This document shows, piece after piece, positions 1 through 8,600 of a stretch of DNA of 11,233 nucleotides (position 1 is the stretch's first letter; each line of letters begins with the position of its first letter). A program made the position numbers and the translations under genes. The notes beneath the pieces are model-generated. The model was not told where the DNA came from and did not search any database. It was given only the letters and a program-made list of their open reading frames with translations. Source of the stretch: Bacteroidota bacterium (GTDB lineage: Bacteria; Bacteroidota; Ignavibacteria; UBA10030; UBA8401); the NCBI GenBank assembly GCA_030824295.1, contig JAVBYA010000476.1, positions 1-11,233 of the forward strand, read 5' to 3'.

Positions 1-1162
1 CGAATCGCTCCGCCAGGATGTTGAACCGTTCGAACTCAGCATTCCCTTTATCATTCCCCATCAGGACCAACACCCCGCCGCGGCGCACCCAACGTTCCAC
101 GGCATCTGCCGCTTCCGGTGTGATGAAATTCGGAGCAGCGGTCTCTTTCGGTGTATCGGGATCGACGATGATGTAAACGCTGAACCGCTGCAGCAGAGAA
201 TCGGACGGCTGTGATTGCAGCGTATCAGGATCGCCTCCGGCACGGTCTATGACCTCTGCCAGTCTGGAGAAACCGCTATTGGTCGTATCATTCCACGTAT
301 AATGATACCGCTCTTTCACACTATCCTTGACGATCCTCCATTCATTATTGTAGTACAAGTCCACACCAAAGACGGTCCCCTCGGCGGGAAGAGTTGGTAT
401 CCCCGGCGAGATGAGCATCTGAGAGACCGCCAGCGGAAGTTTCCGCATCTGGTCCGCAACGAGCGCTGCGATACGGAGTGCTCCATACCGTGTGAAATGG
501 GTATTATCCGTCTTCCCGTTCGGCAGGGAACGGTACGTGTTCGGCGGGACCGACATCAGGAAGTAGGGTTTGGACCGTTCAACACCGAGTTGCCTGAACA
601 ACGTCAAACTTGCTGCATGCAGGTCGATGAGCGGTACATTCTCCAGCTGCGCAACATCGCGCACCACGGCCGGATACTCTGCATGCTGATCGATGAAGAC
701 GCCGGCCGAATCGTATTTACGTCTGTTCACCGGTGTGATGAGAACGGGAACGGCCCCTTTACTCTTCGCTTCACGGATATACCGCTGAAGATTCGCCCGG
801 TATTCCGTTCCTGCTTCAGCATACCGTGATGTATCCTCTTTCTTTGCATCATTGTGTCCGAACTGGATCATCACCACATCACCGGGACGCAGAGCGTTCA
901 CCACAGCATCCCACCGTCCTTCCAGCATGAAGCTCCGTGTGCTGCGCCCGTTCTTTGCAGCATTGATGATCTCAACATTCTTCGAGAAGAAGAGCGGGAA
1001 CATCTGTCCCCACCCGTGCTCCGGATTATCGATCAGCGGCTTATCCGCCATGGTCGAATCACCGATCAGGAAGATGCGGTAGTGCGGCTGTGCAATGAAT
1101 CCCGCCGAGAGAAGGAACAGGAGAGCGGTGATCGAAAAGATAATGGAGCGTCGGTTCTTCAT
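1..1162 (-). CDS. Rhamnogalacturonan acetylesterase (CE12-type SGNH hydrolase) with C-terminal DUF4350-like domain, 3' end cut by window edge
   Basis: The frame reads open for about 387 codons from an ATG at 1162 to the left edge, so the gene is partial. Residues 1-24 form a signal peptide (MKNRRS, then a hydrophobic stretch ending near IAQ), which implies export to the periplasm or beyond. The SGNH esterase blocks are all visible: GDSTMADK with nucleophile Ser36, NAAKNGRSTRSF with Gly72, QFGHND with Asn104, and DNTHF with Asp219 and His222. The order and spacing match rhamnogalacturonan acetylesterases, which remove acetyl groups from the galacturonic acid of rhamnogalacturonan I. From about residue 250 a second domain begins (VDLYYNNE, YIIVDPDTPKE, GGVLVLMGNDKGNAEF). 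It resembles the glutamine-amidotransferase-like DUF4350 domain that I recall at the C-terminus of Bacteroidota GH105/GH88 proteins. The ATG overlaps the GH105 stop codon as ATGA, indicating translational coupling. The esterase call is firm; the role of the second domain is unknown. Confidence 0.9.
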   Translation of the reverse strand, partial: MKNRRSIIFSITALLFLLSAGFIAQPHYRIFLIGDSTMADKPLIDNPEHGWGQMFPLFFSKNVEIINAAKNGRSTRSFMLEGRWDAVVNALRPGDVVMIQFGHNDAKKEDTSRYAEAGTEYRANLQRYIREAKSKGAVPVLITPVNRRKYDSAGVFIDQHAEYPAVVRDVAQLENVPLIDLHAASLTLFRQLGVERSKPYFLMSVPPNTYRSLPNGKTDNTHFTRYGALRIAALVADQMRKLPLAVSQMLISPGIPTLPAEGTVFGVDLYYNNEWRIVKDSVKERYHYTWNDTTNSGFSRLAEVIDRAGGDPDTLQSQPSDSLLQRFSVYIIVDPDTPKETAAPNFITPEAADAVERWVRRGGVLVLMGNDKGNAEFERFNILAERF

Positions 1163-2364
1163 GGAGTTAACTTTTCGATCTCGATGGCAGAGAGCAGGAA
1201 CGGACCATATCCTTTGAAGTCGTTGGTCCGGCGAGGTTCACTGATATAGTATGCATAGCTGCCGTCCCGGTACGGCGTTCCGCCGAGTCCGGAGACCTTG
1301 ACCACATCGTGCAGAAAGATCGCGCCGGACCCGTCGACGGTCACGAAGCGCCGGATCATTTGATCGAACGATTCGCGCGCGGCAGCGGCGTATGCCGTCC
1401 CCAGATAGCCATTGTTCACTCCTTTGGCCATGGCATAGACGAACATCGCCGATGCAGATGCTTCAGGATAGTTCCCCTCCGCTGCCGGACGGTCCATCAC
1501 CTGGAACCAGAGTTTGGTTTTTTGATCGCGGTAGCGCAGCACGGCAGGCATGAACTCCCTGAACATCGCGATCAGCGAAGGCCGTTTGGGGTGCTCTGCG
1601 GGCAGATGGTCCAGTACATCGATCATCGCCATGGCCAGCCATCCCATCGAACGTCCCCAGAAATTCGGCGAACGTCCTGTGACCGGGTCCGCCCATTGCA
1701 TCACCCGGCTTTCGTCCCAACCGTGAAAGTACAATCCGGTCACGGAATCACGCAAATGCTGCCGGACCTGCATGAATTGATGCACAACATCATCGAATCC
1801 TTCCGGCGGACCGAACCGGAGCGTGTAGAAAGCATAGAACGGCGACCCCATATACAGTCCGTCCAGCCACATCTGGTACGGGTAGATCTTCTTATGCCAG
1901 AATCCTCCCTGCTTCGTCCGCGGATGGGTCGCAAGCTGGGACCGGAGCGTATCCGCAGCATTTCGGTACCGCTTCTCGCCGAACAGATCGAACGCCCGCA
2001 TCACTGCAACACCGGGAGTGATATTATCGATGTTATACTCGCTGATCTTGAAGGTATTGATGGAACCATCGGGAAGGATATAGAGGTCCAGATTCCGCTT
2101 CATGTAATCGCGGTACCGCGTGTCGTTCGTATGGATATAGGCCTGATAGAATGTCTCCAGCATCAATCCCTGTTCATAGTTCCACCGGCGGGACTTCGCT
2201 TCGTCCTGATAGATGATGCTGTCCGGATGCAGCCGCATGAAACTGTCGGCGATACGCGAGGACCAGAGCTGGTAACCGGCACGTTGTGCGGATGGAGTCT
2301 GGCTGAAAAGGATGGACGCAGCGATGAATGAAAGAAGGAAGAGTCGTTTCATGGTCATACCCAT
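1159..2364 (-). CDS. Unsaturated rhamnogalacturonyl hydrolase, glycoside hydrolase family 105
   Basis: The enzyme hydrates and removes the 4,5-unsaturated galacturonic acid left at the non-reducing end of rhamnogalacturonan oligosaccharides after lyase cleavage. The (alpha/alpha)6-barrel family signature is clear: RWNYEQGLMLE near the N-terminus, YQMWLDGLYMGSPFYA containing the catalytic-type Asp (Asp168 from this start), FWGRSMGWLAMA, and the C-terminal SGLGGTPYRDGSYAYYISEP segment. The length of 401 residues fits a family of about 370 plus a signal peptide (MKRLFLLSFIAAS...SAQ), so it probably acts in the periplasm rather than in the cytoplasm like Bacillus YteR. Three in-frame ATGs lie close together at 2364, 2358 and 2352. 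I chose 2364 because a GGAG lies 12 bases upstream at 2377-2380, but 2358 or 2352 is possible. An open extension to 2433 overlaps the GH28 gene and is unlikely to be used. The gap to the GH28 stop is 7 bases, and the stop overlaps the esterase ATG. Confidence 0.92.
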   Translation of the reverse strand: MGMTMKRLFLLSFIAASILFSQTPSAQRAGYQLWSSRIADSFMRLHPDSIIYQDEAKSRRWNYEQGLMLETFYQAYIHTNDTRYRDYMKRNLDLYILPDGSINTFKISEYNIDNITPGVAVMRAFDLFGEKRYRNAADTLRSQLATHPRTKQGGFWHKKIYPYQMWLDGLYMGSPFYAFYTLRFGPPEGFDDVVHQFMQVRQHLRDSVTGLYFHGWDESRVMQWADPVTGRSPNFWGRSMGWLAMAMIDVLDHLPAEHPKRPSLIAMFREFMPAVLRYRDQKTKLWFQVMDRPAAEGNYPEASASAMFVYAMAKGVNNGYLGTAYAAAARESFDQMIRRFVTVDGSGAIFLHDVVKVSGLGGTPYRDGSYAYYISEPRRTNDFKGYGPFLLSAIEIEKLTP

Positions 2365-2371
2365 TGGTTGG

Positions 2372-3757
2372 TCATTCTCCGGTAAGCAGGACGCCGTTCC
2401 GGCGGACATTCTTGAAGCGGAGCCCCCGCACATGTTCGATCACATCGGACTGTTCCATGTTGTCAAAGGTGCAGTCCTCCAGCACCACGTTCGTGATAGG
2501 TGCCCGGGCATATCCCCGGGCATAGATCGCGTGGCGGCCTTTCTGTGCGGTGAGTCCGGTGATGACGATATTGCGCATCACCGGATCGAAGCGGCCGGCA
2601 TCCCCCTCCTCATAATTGAAATCGACCAGGATCACCGCTTCACGTACCTCTCCCACCGTGATCCGCCGAGCATAGAAATTCTCGATGAGACCGCCCCGGA
2701 CCGAATTGGTCTTGAATCGAAGCGCGCGGTCCAGGTGGGGACTGGACATGACACAATCCTGCACATACACATTGCGGATTCCGCCGGAGAGTTCACTGCC
2801 CAGCACGACGCCGCCGTGTCCTTCTTTCATGGTGCAGCCGGAGATGACGATGTTCTCGGACGGGACATTGATGCGGCGGCCGTCGGCATTCCGTCCCGAT
2901 TTGATGGCGATGCAGTCATCGCCGGTATCGAACACACAGTCACGGATGACCACATCCTTCGACGATTCGGGGTTGCATCCGTCATTATTGGGACCGAGCC
3001 CGATGACCGTCACCCGTTCCACGAGCACGGTGGTGCAGAGGACAGGATTGATGAACCACATCGGTGAGTCCTTCAGCGTCACACCGACGATTGCGACATT
3101 TTTGCATCGGTAGGGCTGGATGAACGATGGACGTAAATACGCCCCTGCGCCGAAGATCCGTTCTTCCGGAGGGACCCCGCGTTCGACCATTTCCATCAAT
3201 CGTGCGCGGGCTTCCTTCTGACGCGGCATCCCTTCCTTCCAGCCATCCTCCGTATTCCCCTTCCACGGCCACCAATGTGTCGTGCTTCCCTGTCCGTCCA
3301 ACACGCCCTCGCCGGTGATAGCGATGTTCGAGTCACCGTATGCATAGATCAGCGGCGAATAATTCATCAGTTCCATCCCCTCCCATCGGGTGAGGACCAT
3401 CGGAAGATAATCGTTCGGATCGGTCGAGAAGAGGATGACCGCATCCTTCTGTACATTCAGATGGACATTGCTGCGAAGCCGAATGGCACCGGTCCGATAC
3501 CGTCCGGCAGGAACGATCACGGTACCGCCTCCTGCGCGGTTGCAGGAATCGATGGCTCGGCGGAACGCAAGCGTATTGAGCGTCGTACCGTCCCCCACCG
3601 CACCGAACGATGTTACTGTGAATGATCGGCCGTGGAACTGCGGCATTCGGACCCGTTCGATGATCTCCGCTGCGCTGGCCCATGGATCGGTCTGTTGCTG
3701 CACAGCACCGAGCACGGAAATGAACAGAACAATAGAAATAAGGGATCGGATCAGCAT
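2372..3757 (-). CDS. Glycoside hydrolase family 28 protein (polygalacturonase / rhamnogalacturonan hydrolase type)
   Basis: This is a right-handed parallel beta-helix hydrolase acting on alpha-linked galacturonic acid in homogalacturonan or rhamnogalacturonan. All the GH28 hallmarks are present: the N-terminal FTVTSFGAVGDG block, NNDG with Asp259, GDDCIAIKSG with Asp280 and Asp281, EGHGG with His314, and RFK with Arg347 and Lys349 (numbering from the chosen start). Product length is 461 residues, normal for the family. The start at 3757 is chosen because MLIRSLISIVLFISVLGA is a good signal peptide. The frame is open upstream to 3898, but that extension is polar, has no signal character and lacks a ribosome site. 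An AGGA lies about 13 bases before the ATG, so initiation looks weak. Sequence alone cannot separate endo from exo activity, or homogalacturonan from rhamnogalacturonan preference. The gene heads the GH28-GH105-esterase trio. Confidence 0.93.
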   Translation of the reverse strand: MLIRSLISIVLFISVLGAVQQQTDPWASAAEIIERVRMPQFHGRSFTVTSFGAVGDGTTLNTLAFRRAIDSCNRAGGGTVIVPAGRYRTGAIRLRSNVHLNVQKDAVILFSTDPNDYLPMVLTRWEGMELMNYSPLIYAYGDSNIAITGEGVLDGQGSTTHWWPWKGNTEDGWKEGMPRQKEARARLMEMVERGVPPEERIFGAGAYLRPSFIQPYRCKNVAIVGVTLKDSPMWFINPVLCTTVLVERVTVIGLGPNNDGCNPESSKDVVIRDCVFDTGDDCIAIKSGRNADGRRINVPSENIVISGCTMKEGHGGVVLGSELSGGIRNVYVQDCVMSSPHLDRALRFKTNSVRGGLIENFYARRITVGEVREAVILVDFNYEEGDAGRFDPVMRNIVITGLTAQKGRHAIYARGYARAPITNVVLEDCTFDNMEQSDVIEHVRGLRFKNVRRNGVLLTGE

Positions 3758-3910
3758 ATCGTTGCGAAGGTCCTTTGAGGATATTGGAATTGATGTGGGG
3801 GCAGACCGGGACCGAGGACCGGTTGACGGAAGACCCGTCATAGAAGATAAGGAATTCTTCCGATTCTTTCGGACAGTGCACCGGACTGGAGCGGGCACCG
3901 CATGGTAGTG
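3758..3910 (-). other. Spacer upstream of the enzyme trio, possible separate promoter region
   Basis: No gene is supported here, although the GH28 frame happens to stay open to 3898. The stretch contains a small dyad, TGACGG and CCGTCA separated by 5 bases (3824-3840), of unknown meaning. I see no convincing -35/-10 pair on the minus strand and no copy of the TTAACGTTAA palindrome found upstream of the receptor gene. Its length is large compared with the other gaps in the cassette, which leaves room for a promoter or a 5' leader for the three enzyme genes. Confidence 0.3.
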
Positions 3911-3939
3911 CCGTCAGCGGGAGACAATCCCGCTGACGG
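3911..3939 (-). terminator. Perfect 12-bp hairpin behind the T9SS beta-helix gene, no T-tract
   Basis: The arms CCGTCAGCGGGA (3911-3922) and TCCCGCTGACGG (3928-3939) are exact reverse complements around a 5-base loop, starting 12 bases past the TAA of the beta-helix gene. On the minus strand the following bases are not T-rich, so a classical intrinsic terminator is unlikely. A partial terminator or a 3'-end stabilising stem that separates the receptor and binding genes from the enzyme genes fits better. The hairpin itself is certain; its role is inference. Confidence 0.6.
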
Positions 3940-3951
3940 CGTGCAACGATA

Positions 3952-5589
3952 TTACTTGATGAGCATCATCTTCTTCGTCTGAACGTTGTTGCCGGAGCGG
4001 AGCGTATAGAAATAGAGCCCGCTGGACAATTTCGAGGCGTCGAAGGATGTTTCGTATCCGGATGCTGCCTGCACTTCGTTCACCAGTGTCGCCACTTCCT
4101 GGCCGACAAGGTTGAATACCTTCAAGGTCACCAGACCGCTGACCGGAACCTGGTACTTGATGGTCGTGGAGGGGTTGAACGGATTCGGATAGTTCTGTTC
4201 CAGAGCGAACACACCGGGAACGAACGAATTCGTTGCCACAACACCGGTCGGGCCGGTATAGGACCAGCGGGTGGAGCCGATCACTTTACCGTCCGTGCTT
4301 GCTGCCGAAAGGTTCACACTTGCTTTGAAGGATGCATCAAGCGTATCGCGGAAGAACGCGAAGCCTTTCCGGTCGAAATCATGCAGGGAACGAACCCATG
4401 CGGTGGTCGGGGTGTTCTTCGTTTTGTTGCCGCCTGACGGGCTACGGTACCAATCCATCAGATTGAACATCCCTTTCGGGATCTTGTTGAACTGCAGGTT
4501 CACCTTCGTGAATGCGGTGGCAGAATCTGCACCGATCTTGCTGTTGATATGCCACGTGAGCGGTGTTCCCGCACCGGTCACACCGGCTGCGAGGTAGCGG
4601 TTATAGAAACCCTGCTGTGAATCGGAGACGGCGTAGTAGTTCTTTGCCACCGTCCACTGAGTGGTATCGTTCGGTGAAGAGATGATCCAATTCATCCGCG
4701 CCTTGCCGAACGGATCCTTCTCGCCGCTGTCGGTGAATTCCGCCTGACGCGTTGCATCGGTATCGTTGCCGAATCCGAATGCATCGTACATCAGGTTGTT
4801 GGTGATGATGGCCTTGTAGCCGAGACGGCCAAGAGAGAGGATGCCGTGGTATGAACCGCCGTTGATGAGGGTGTTATGATCGAACTTGAAGTACTTGATC
4901 GGTGCTGTGCTGTTATAATGGCGCACCACGCGATCCAGCCAGTTGACGAATGTGCAGTTCTGGATGATGAGTGTGTCGACCGAACCGGCACGGGCATCGA
5001 TCCCTTTGCCGGCGCCAAGATTGGAGCGGCCAAGGTATCCCATGTTCGCAAACACGGTATTCGTGATGATCACATTCTTCGGAGCCTGGTCCGTGCGGAT
5101 ATGATTACCGTTCGTGTTGGAGAGCACGCAGCTGTCAATGGTGATATTGGCACCGGCAGCGGTGGTGTTGAGGAGTCCGCCCTGCAGGTTGTTCAGATTC
5201 GAATCGATCAGTTCATAGTATCCGGTGATGAAGAGGTTCTTCAGCGTGATATCGCCGCGCACATCCCACATCTGCCCCGGAGGATTGCCCGATGCTGTCG
5301 GGAAGAGCATCAACACCGGAAGTTTCCCGGCAGCGCTGTCGTTCGCACGCACTTTGAGATGCCAGCCGGTATTGCGGAAGATGGCATTGGAAAGGTACAG
5401 ACCGCCGCGCTGAAGAACGTACACGCGGTTGGCAACAAAACCATTGGCCGCCGTATCCTCGGCGATCTGTTGGTTGAGGTACTTACCGCTGACGGTATAC
5501 GGCGGCAGACGCAGGATGGCTTCCTGACCGACCAGCAGGACCGGCAGAAGCATCAGCAGTGCAAGGGAGATGTAACGAAGGGAACGCAT
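3952..5589 (-). CDS. Type IX-secreted right-handed beta-helix protein, candidate pectin-active surface protein (DUF4957/DUF5123-like)
   Basis: This is a 545-residue exported protein. It begins with a signal peptide (MRSLRYISLALLMLLPVLLVGQ). The body is a series of short beta-helix rungs (ITLKNLFITG, ITIDSCVLSNTNGNHIRTD, VIITNTVFANMG, LIIQNCTFVNW, YFKFDHNTLING, AIITNNLMYD). It ends in an 80-residue type IX sorting domain, from NYPNPFNPSTT to VQTKKMMLIK at about residues 466-545. Such domains direct the protein through the outer membrane and usually anchor it to the surface. The layout resembles the DUF4957/DUF5123 and PL6-like proteins found in Bacteroidota pectin loci, but I see no certain catalytic residues, so lyase activity and carbohydrate binding both remain open. 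The start at 5589 is fixed by an ideal AAGGAGG at 5595-5601 with a 5-base spacer and by the signal peptide. The open extension to 5643 has neither. The gene lies 59 bases after the receptor and probably shares its transcript. Confidence 0.85.
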   Translation of the reverse strand: MRSLRYISLALLMLLPVLLVGQEAILRLPPYTVSGKYLNQQIAEDTAANGFVANRVYVLQRGGLYLSNAIFRNTGWHLKVRANDSAAGKLPVLMLFPTASGNPPGQMWDVRGDITLKNLFITGYYELIDSNLNNLQGGLLNTTAAGANITIDSCVLSNTNGNHIRTDQAPKNVIITNTVFANMGYLGRSNLGAGKGIDARAGSVDTLIIQNCTFVNWLDRVVRHYNSTAPIKYFKFDHNTLINGGSYHGILSLGRLGYKAIITNNLMYDAFGFGNDTDATRQAEFTDSGEKDPFGKARMNWIISSPNDTTQWTVAKNYYAVSDSQQGFYNRYLAAGVTGAGTPLTWHINSKIGADSATAFTKVNLQFNKIPKGMFNLMDWYRSPSGGNKTKNTPTTAWVRSLHDFDRKGFAFFRDTLDASFKASVNLSAASTDGKVIGSTRWSYTGPTGVVATNSFVPGVFALEQNYPNPFNPSTTIKYQVPVSGLVTLKVFNLVGQEVATLVNEVQAASGYETSFDASKLSSGLYFYTLRSGNNVQTKKMMLIK

Positions 5590-5594
5590 AGGAT

Positions 5595-5601
5595 CCTCCT
5601 T
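5595..5601 (-). promoter_or_regulatory. Strong Shine-Dalgarno site for the beta-helix gene
   Basis: On the minus strand AAGGAGG stands 5 bases before the ATG at 5589. It is the best ribosome site in the window and decides the start codon. Its strength compared with the weak sites of the enzyme genes suggests this surface protein is made in larger amount. Confidence 0.85.
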
Positions 5602-5648
5602 ATGGTTGATGGAACATGGTGAATTAACTGTTGCTGCAGACATTCATA

Positions 5649-8600
5649 CTACAGATCGATCCGAACACCGAGGTCCGCTGTGAGCCCGTACCGCAGACGT
5701 GATGTCTGCAGATTCCAGTACGGCTCGACCATGTGGTTCGTGGATGCACTTTCTTCGAAATCGTTCAGATTGTTCACATTGAAGAGAACGGACGCATATT
5801 CGGTGACGTTGTATTTCACTGAGAGGTCCCACCGGTTGAACGCATCGGTCAAGGACTGATTCCGGCCATCGGCCGAATAGGAACGCGGGAACGAACCTTG
5901 ATAGAAGAGCGAGAGTCTTGTGGAGAGGTCACCGATATCGTATCCGATCGCAACGTTACCGAAGAACTCGGGCTGATTGAACAGCTTGTTCTTTTCCAAA
6001 TTATAGTAATTGACATTCCGCGTGGTCACCACCGGTCCAAAGAACGGATCGATGACGGTATCATTCACTGTGTAGGTGTGCCATGTCAATGTATGCTGCT
6101 CGGACCGGATGAGCGAGAAGTTGTACGACAGCACTATAAACTGGAGGTACCCGGGGAGGAAATTCAGATTCGCCTGATGATCGAACTCGAAGCCCCACAC
6201 TTTCGCAGGGATAGAGGAATTGTACGGGACGCTCACCCGCAGGGTCGTATTGTTGGCGGGAAAGATATTCCGGTAATTGATCCCGAGACTATCGAAAAAT
6301 GTCTGACCGTTCGTCATCGGATTGTTGTTGGCGAACATCCGGTTGGTCGTATTCGAGAGGTCCTCGATCTCCTTATAGAATGCGGACATCGAGATCATCC
6401 CAAACACTCCTCCGTAGATGGTCGTATTCACTTCGTAGTTCCATGCTTTGGCGCTGCGGAGGTTCGGATTGCTCAGCACGAGCATCCCGCTGGAGGCATC
6501 GGCCACCAGATTCGCAAGCCGTGCATTGAAATCGGGCCGCGCAAGCGCTTTATACGCGGCGAAGCGGATATTCATGAAATCGGTCGGCCGGAATGTCAAA
6601 TGTAGGTGCGGCAACACATTGGTCTCGGAATATGTTGTGGTCGTATCGTCGAATTCACCCTGCGGAACCGGGAATCCGGTCACGGTCTTCGTTGAGTAGC
6701 GTGTATTATATTCGTTCTCTTCCTTTTCAACACGAACACCGACGATCATCGTCACGATATCCCCGAAGTTGCTCGTGTTCATGATATACCCTGCCGTAAC
6801 CCCTTCGGTGACATCGTAATAATTTCCGTATTCAATCGGATTATTGGCGAACTCTTCAACGGTACCGAACCCGTTCTTATTGATCTTGTACCATTCCACC
6901 AGATCGTCCTTATTGATGAGCGGGTTCATCAGGAAGTTGCCAAAGATCGAACGGCTGCGCGGTGCAGAGCCGATGAAGTTCGTGAATTTCACCAGAGATC
7001 CATCCATCTGAAGGTTCTGAAATCTGGTCCCTTTGTAAAGGGAATCCTTCGAGATGGCACTCCCGTCACCGAGCCTCACCATATTGTACTGCTGAGCATA
7101 GTACGGGGAGAACTCCTGCATGCTGTTCTTGACCCTGTTCTTGGAACGGTATTTTCCGCCGAACTTCAGATCGCCCGAAGCTATATCACCGACCACATAT
7201 TTCTTGGAGAGGTCGAGATATGCAGTGCGTTCTTGTTCGCGATTGTTCTTGTTGTTGAAGAAGCCCCAAGCCAGCGTTGCCTTCTCGAAATTGTTGTACG
7301 CGTAATCCATGAAGAGTTCCGGCGGTCCGTGATAGATGCTGCCGGGGATCGTTTTCATGCCGGAAACACCGGGATTGGAAGTTTCGGAGAACTGGAGTTC
7401 GATATCGAACGGGGTGGTCGATTCGGATTGGGAGAACGAGAGTCCCCAGATGATGTCCAAGCCCAACAGGTGGTTCTCTCCGCGCAATGAACTGTTGTAA
7501 GTTTCGATGGTGTTCTCGGAGTACCGATAGATGTACGAGACGCCGTTGCTGTTGGAGATGAGGTCGGATGCACCGTTAGGATAATCACGCTGATTGGTGA
7601 GGACGTTTCGCTGTGTTCCGCTGTAACTGTTGTTGAAGCGGACAACACCGCTGTCCGGAGTATTCACATCCAGAAAGAAGCTCAGTCCGTTCCGGGTCCG
7701 TTCTTCGTCCGTGTATGTCAGGATCACGTCGTCGATACCCCAATCCAATTCCCGTTCCGTTCCCTGTTCGCGGGCCGGATAGTCATAATTGACGTTCAGC
7801 CGTTCACTGCTCCTGTCCTTCTTTTCCAGGTTGCCCGTGAACTGGATACCAAGGATATCATCAAAGAAGCGCTCGCCGTAGAAACCAGAGAAATCATACT
7901 GATCGTATGTCGGTTTGAGTCTGTTGTAGTTCCCTTTAGCGTCGATGCGGATATCACGCTCGGACGGAGCACGTTTGGTGACAAGGTTGATGCTGCCGGC
8001 GATGGCATCCGCATCGCGGTCCGGGGTGAGCGATTTATAGAGCTCGATGCCCGACAGGGTCCCCTGTGCGATCATACTCAGATCGATACCGCGTGCATTG
8101 GAGTCGGTCGATGCGATACCGACACCGTCGATGGTCACCTTCGCATACTTATCGCTCATGCCGCGGAGGATCACCTTGTTCGCTTCACCGCCGGAGCGGA
8201 TGAGCGAGACACCGGGAAGACGTCCGATAGCTTCTGCTGCGTTGGCGTCGGGAAGCTCTTTGATCTTCTCTTCCGAGACGACGTTCACCATCGTGGTCGC
8301 TTTGATCTGCTGATTGATGGCGGAGAGCTGACCCCGCGCCTGAGCGGTGATGACCACTTCCTGCCCTTCGATCACATCCGGTACCAGTGTTGCATTCACG
8401 GAGACCGGCGCGCCATCCCTTACGATGACCGATACTTCTTTCGTTTTATATCCCAGATAGGAGAACCGGACGGTATAGGTGCCGGCGGGGACGGAGGTGA
8501 CGCGGAAGTTCCCCTCGATATCCGAGATGCCGCCGATGGCGGTCCCCTTCAGGAAGATGTTCGCGCCGACGAGCGCTTCCTTGTTCAAGGAATCGGTGAC

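Noticed and set aside
215..829. Plus-strand 204-codon frame
   Set aside because: It runs antisense to the acetylesterase, whose SGNH blocks are intact on the minus strand.
1309..2331. A 340-codon open frame on the plus strand opposite GH105
   Set aside because: It is fully antisense to a gene with complete GH105 motifs. Its translation is rich in His, Arg and Ile with no domain or signal peptide, as expected for the shadow of a gene with GC-rich third positions.
2312..3067. Plus-strand frame opposite the GH28 gene
   Set aside because: It is antisense to the GH28 catalytic region, and its Asp/His/Ile-rich composition without motifs marks a shadow.
4876..6605. Plus-strand frames 4876-5622 and 5898-6605
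   Set aside because: They lie opposite the type IX beta-helix protein and the TonB receptor barrel, both of which are certain genes. They show no recognisable domains or ribosome sites.
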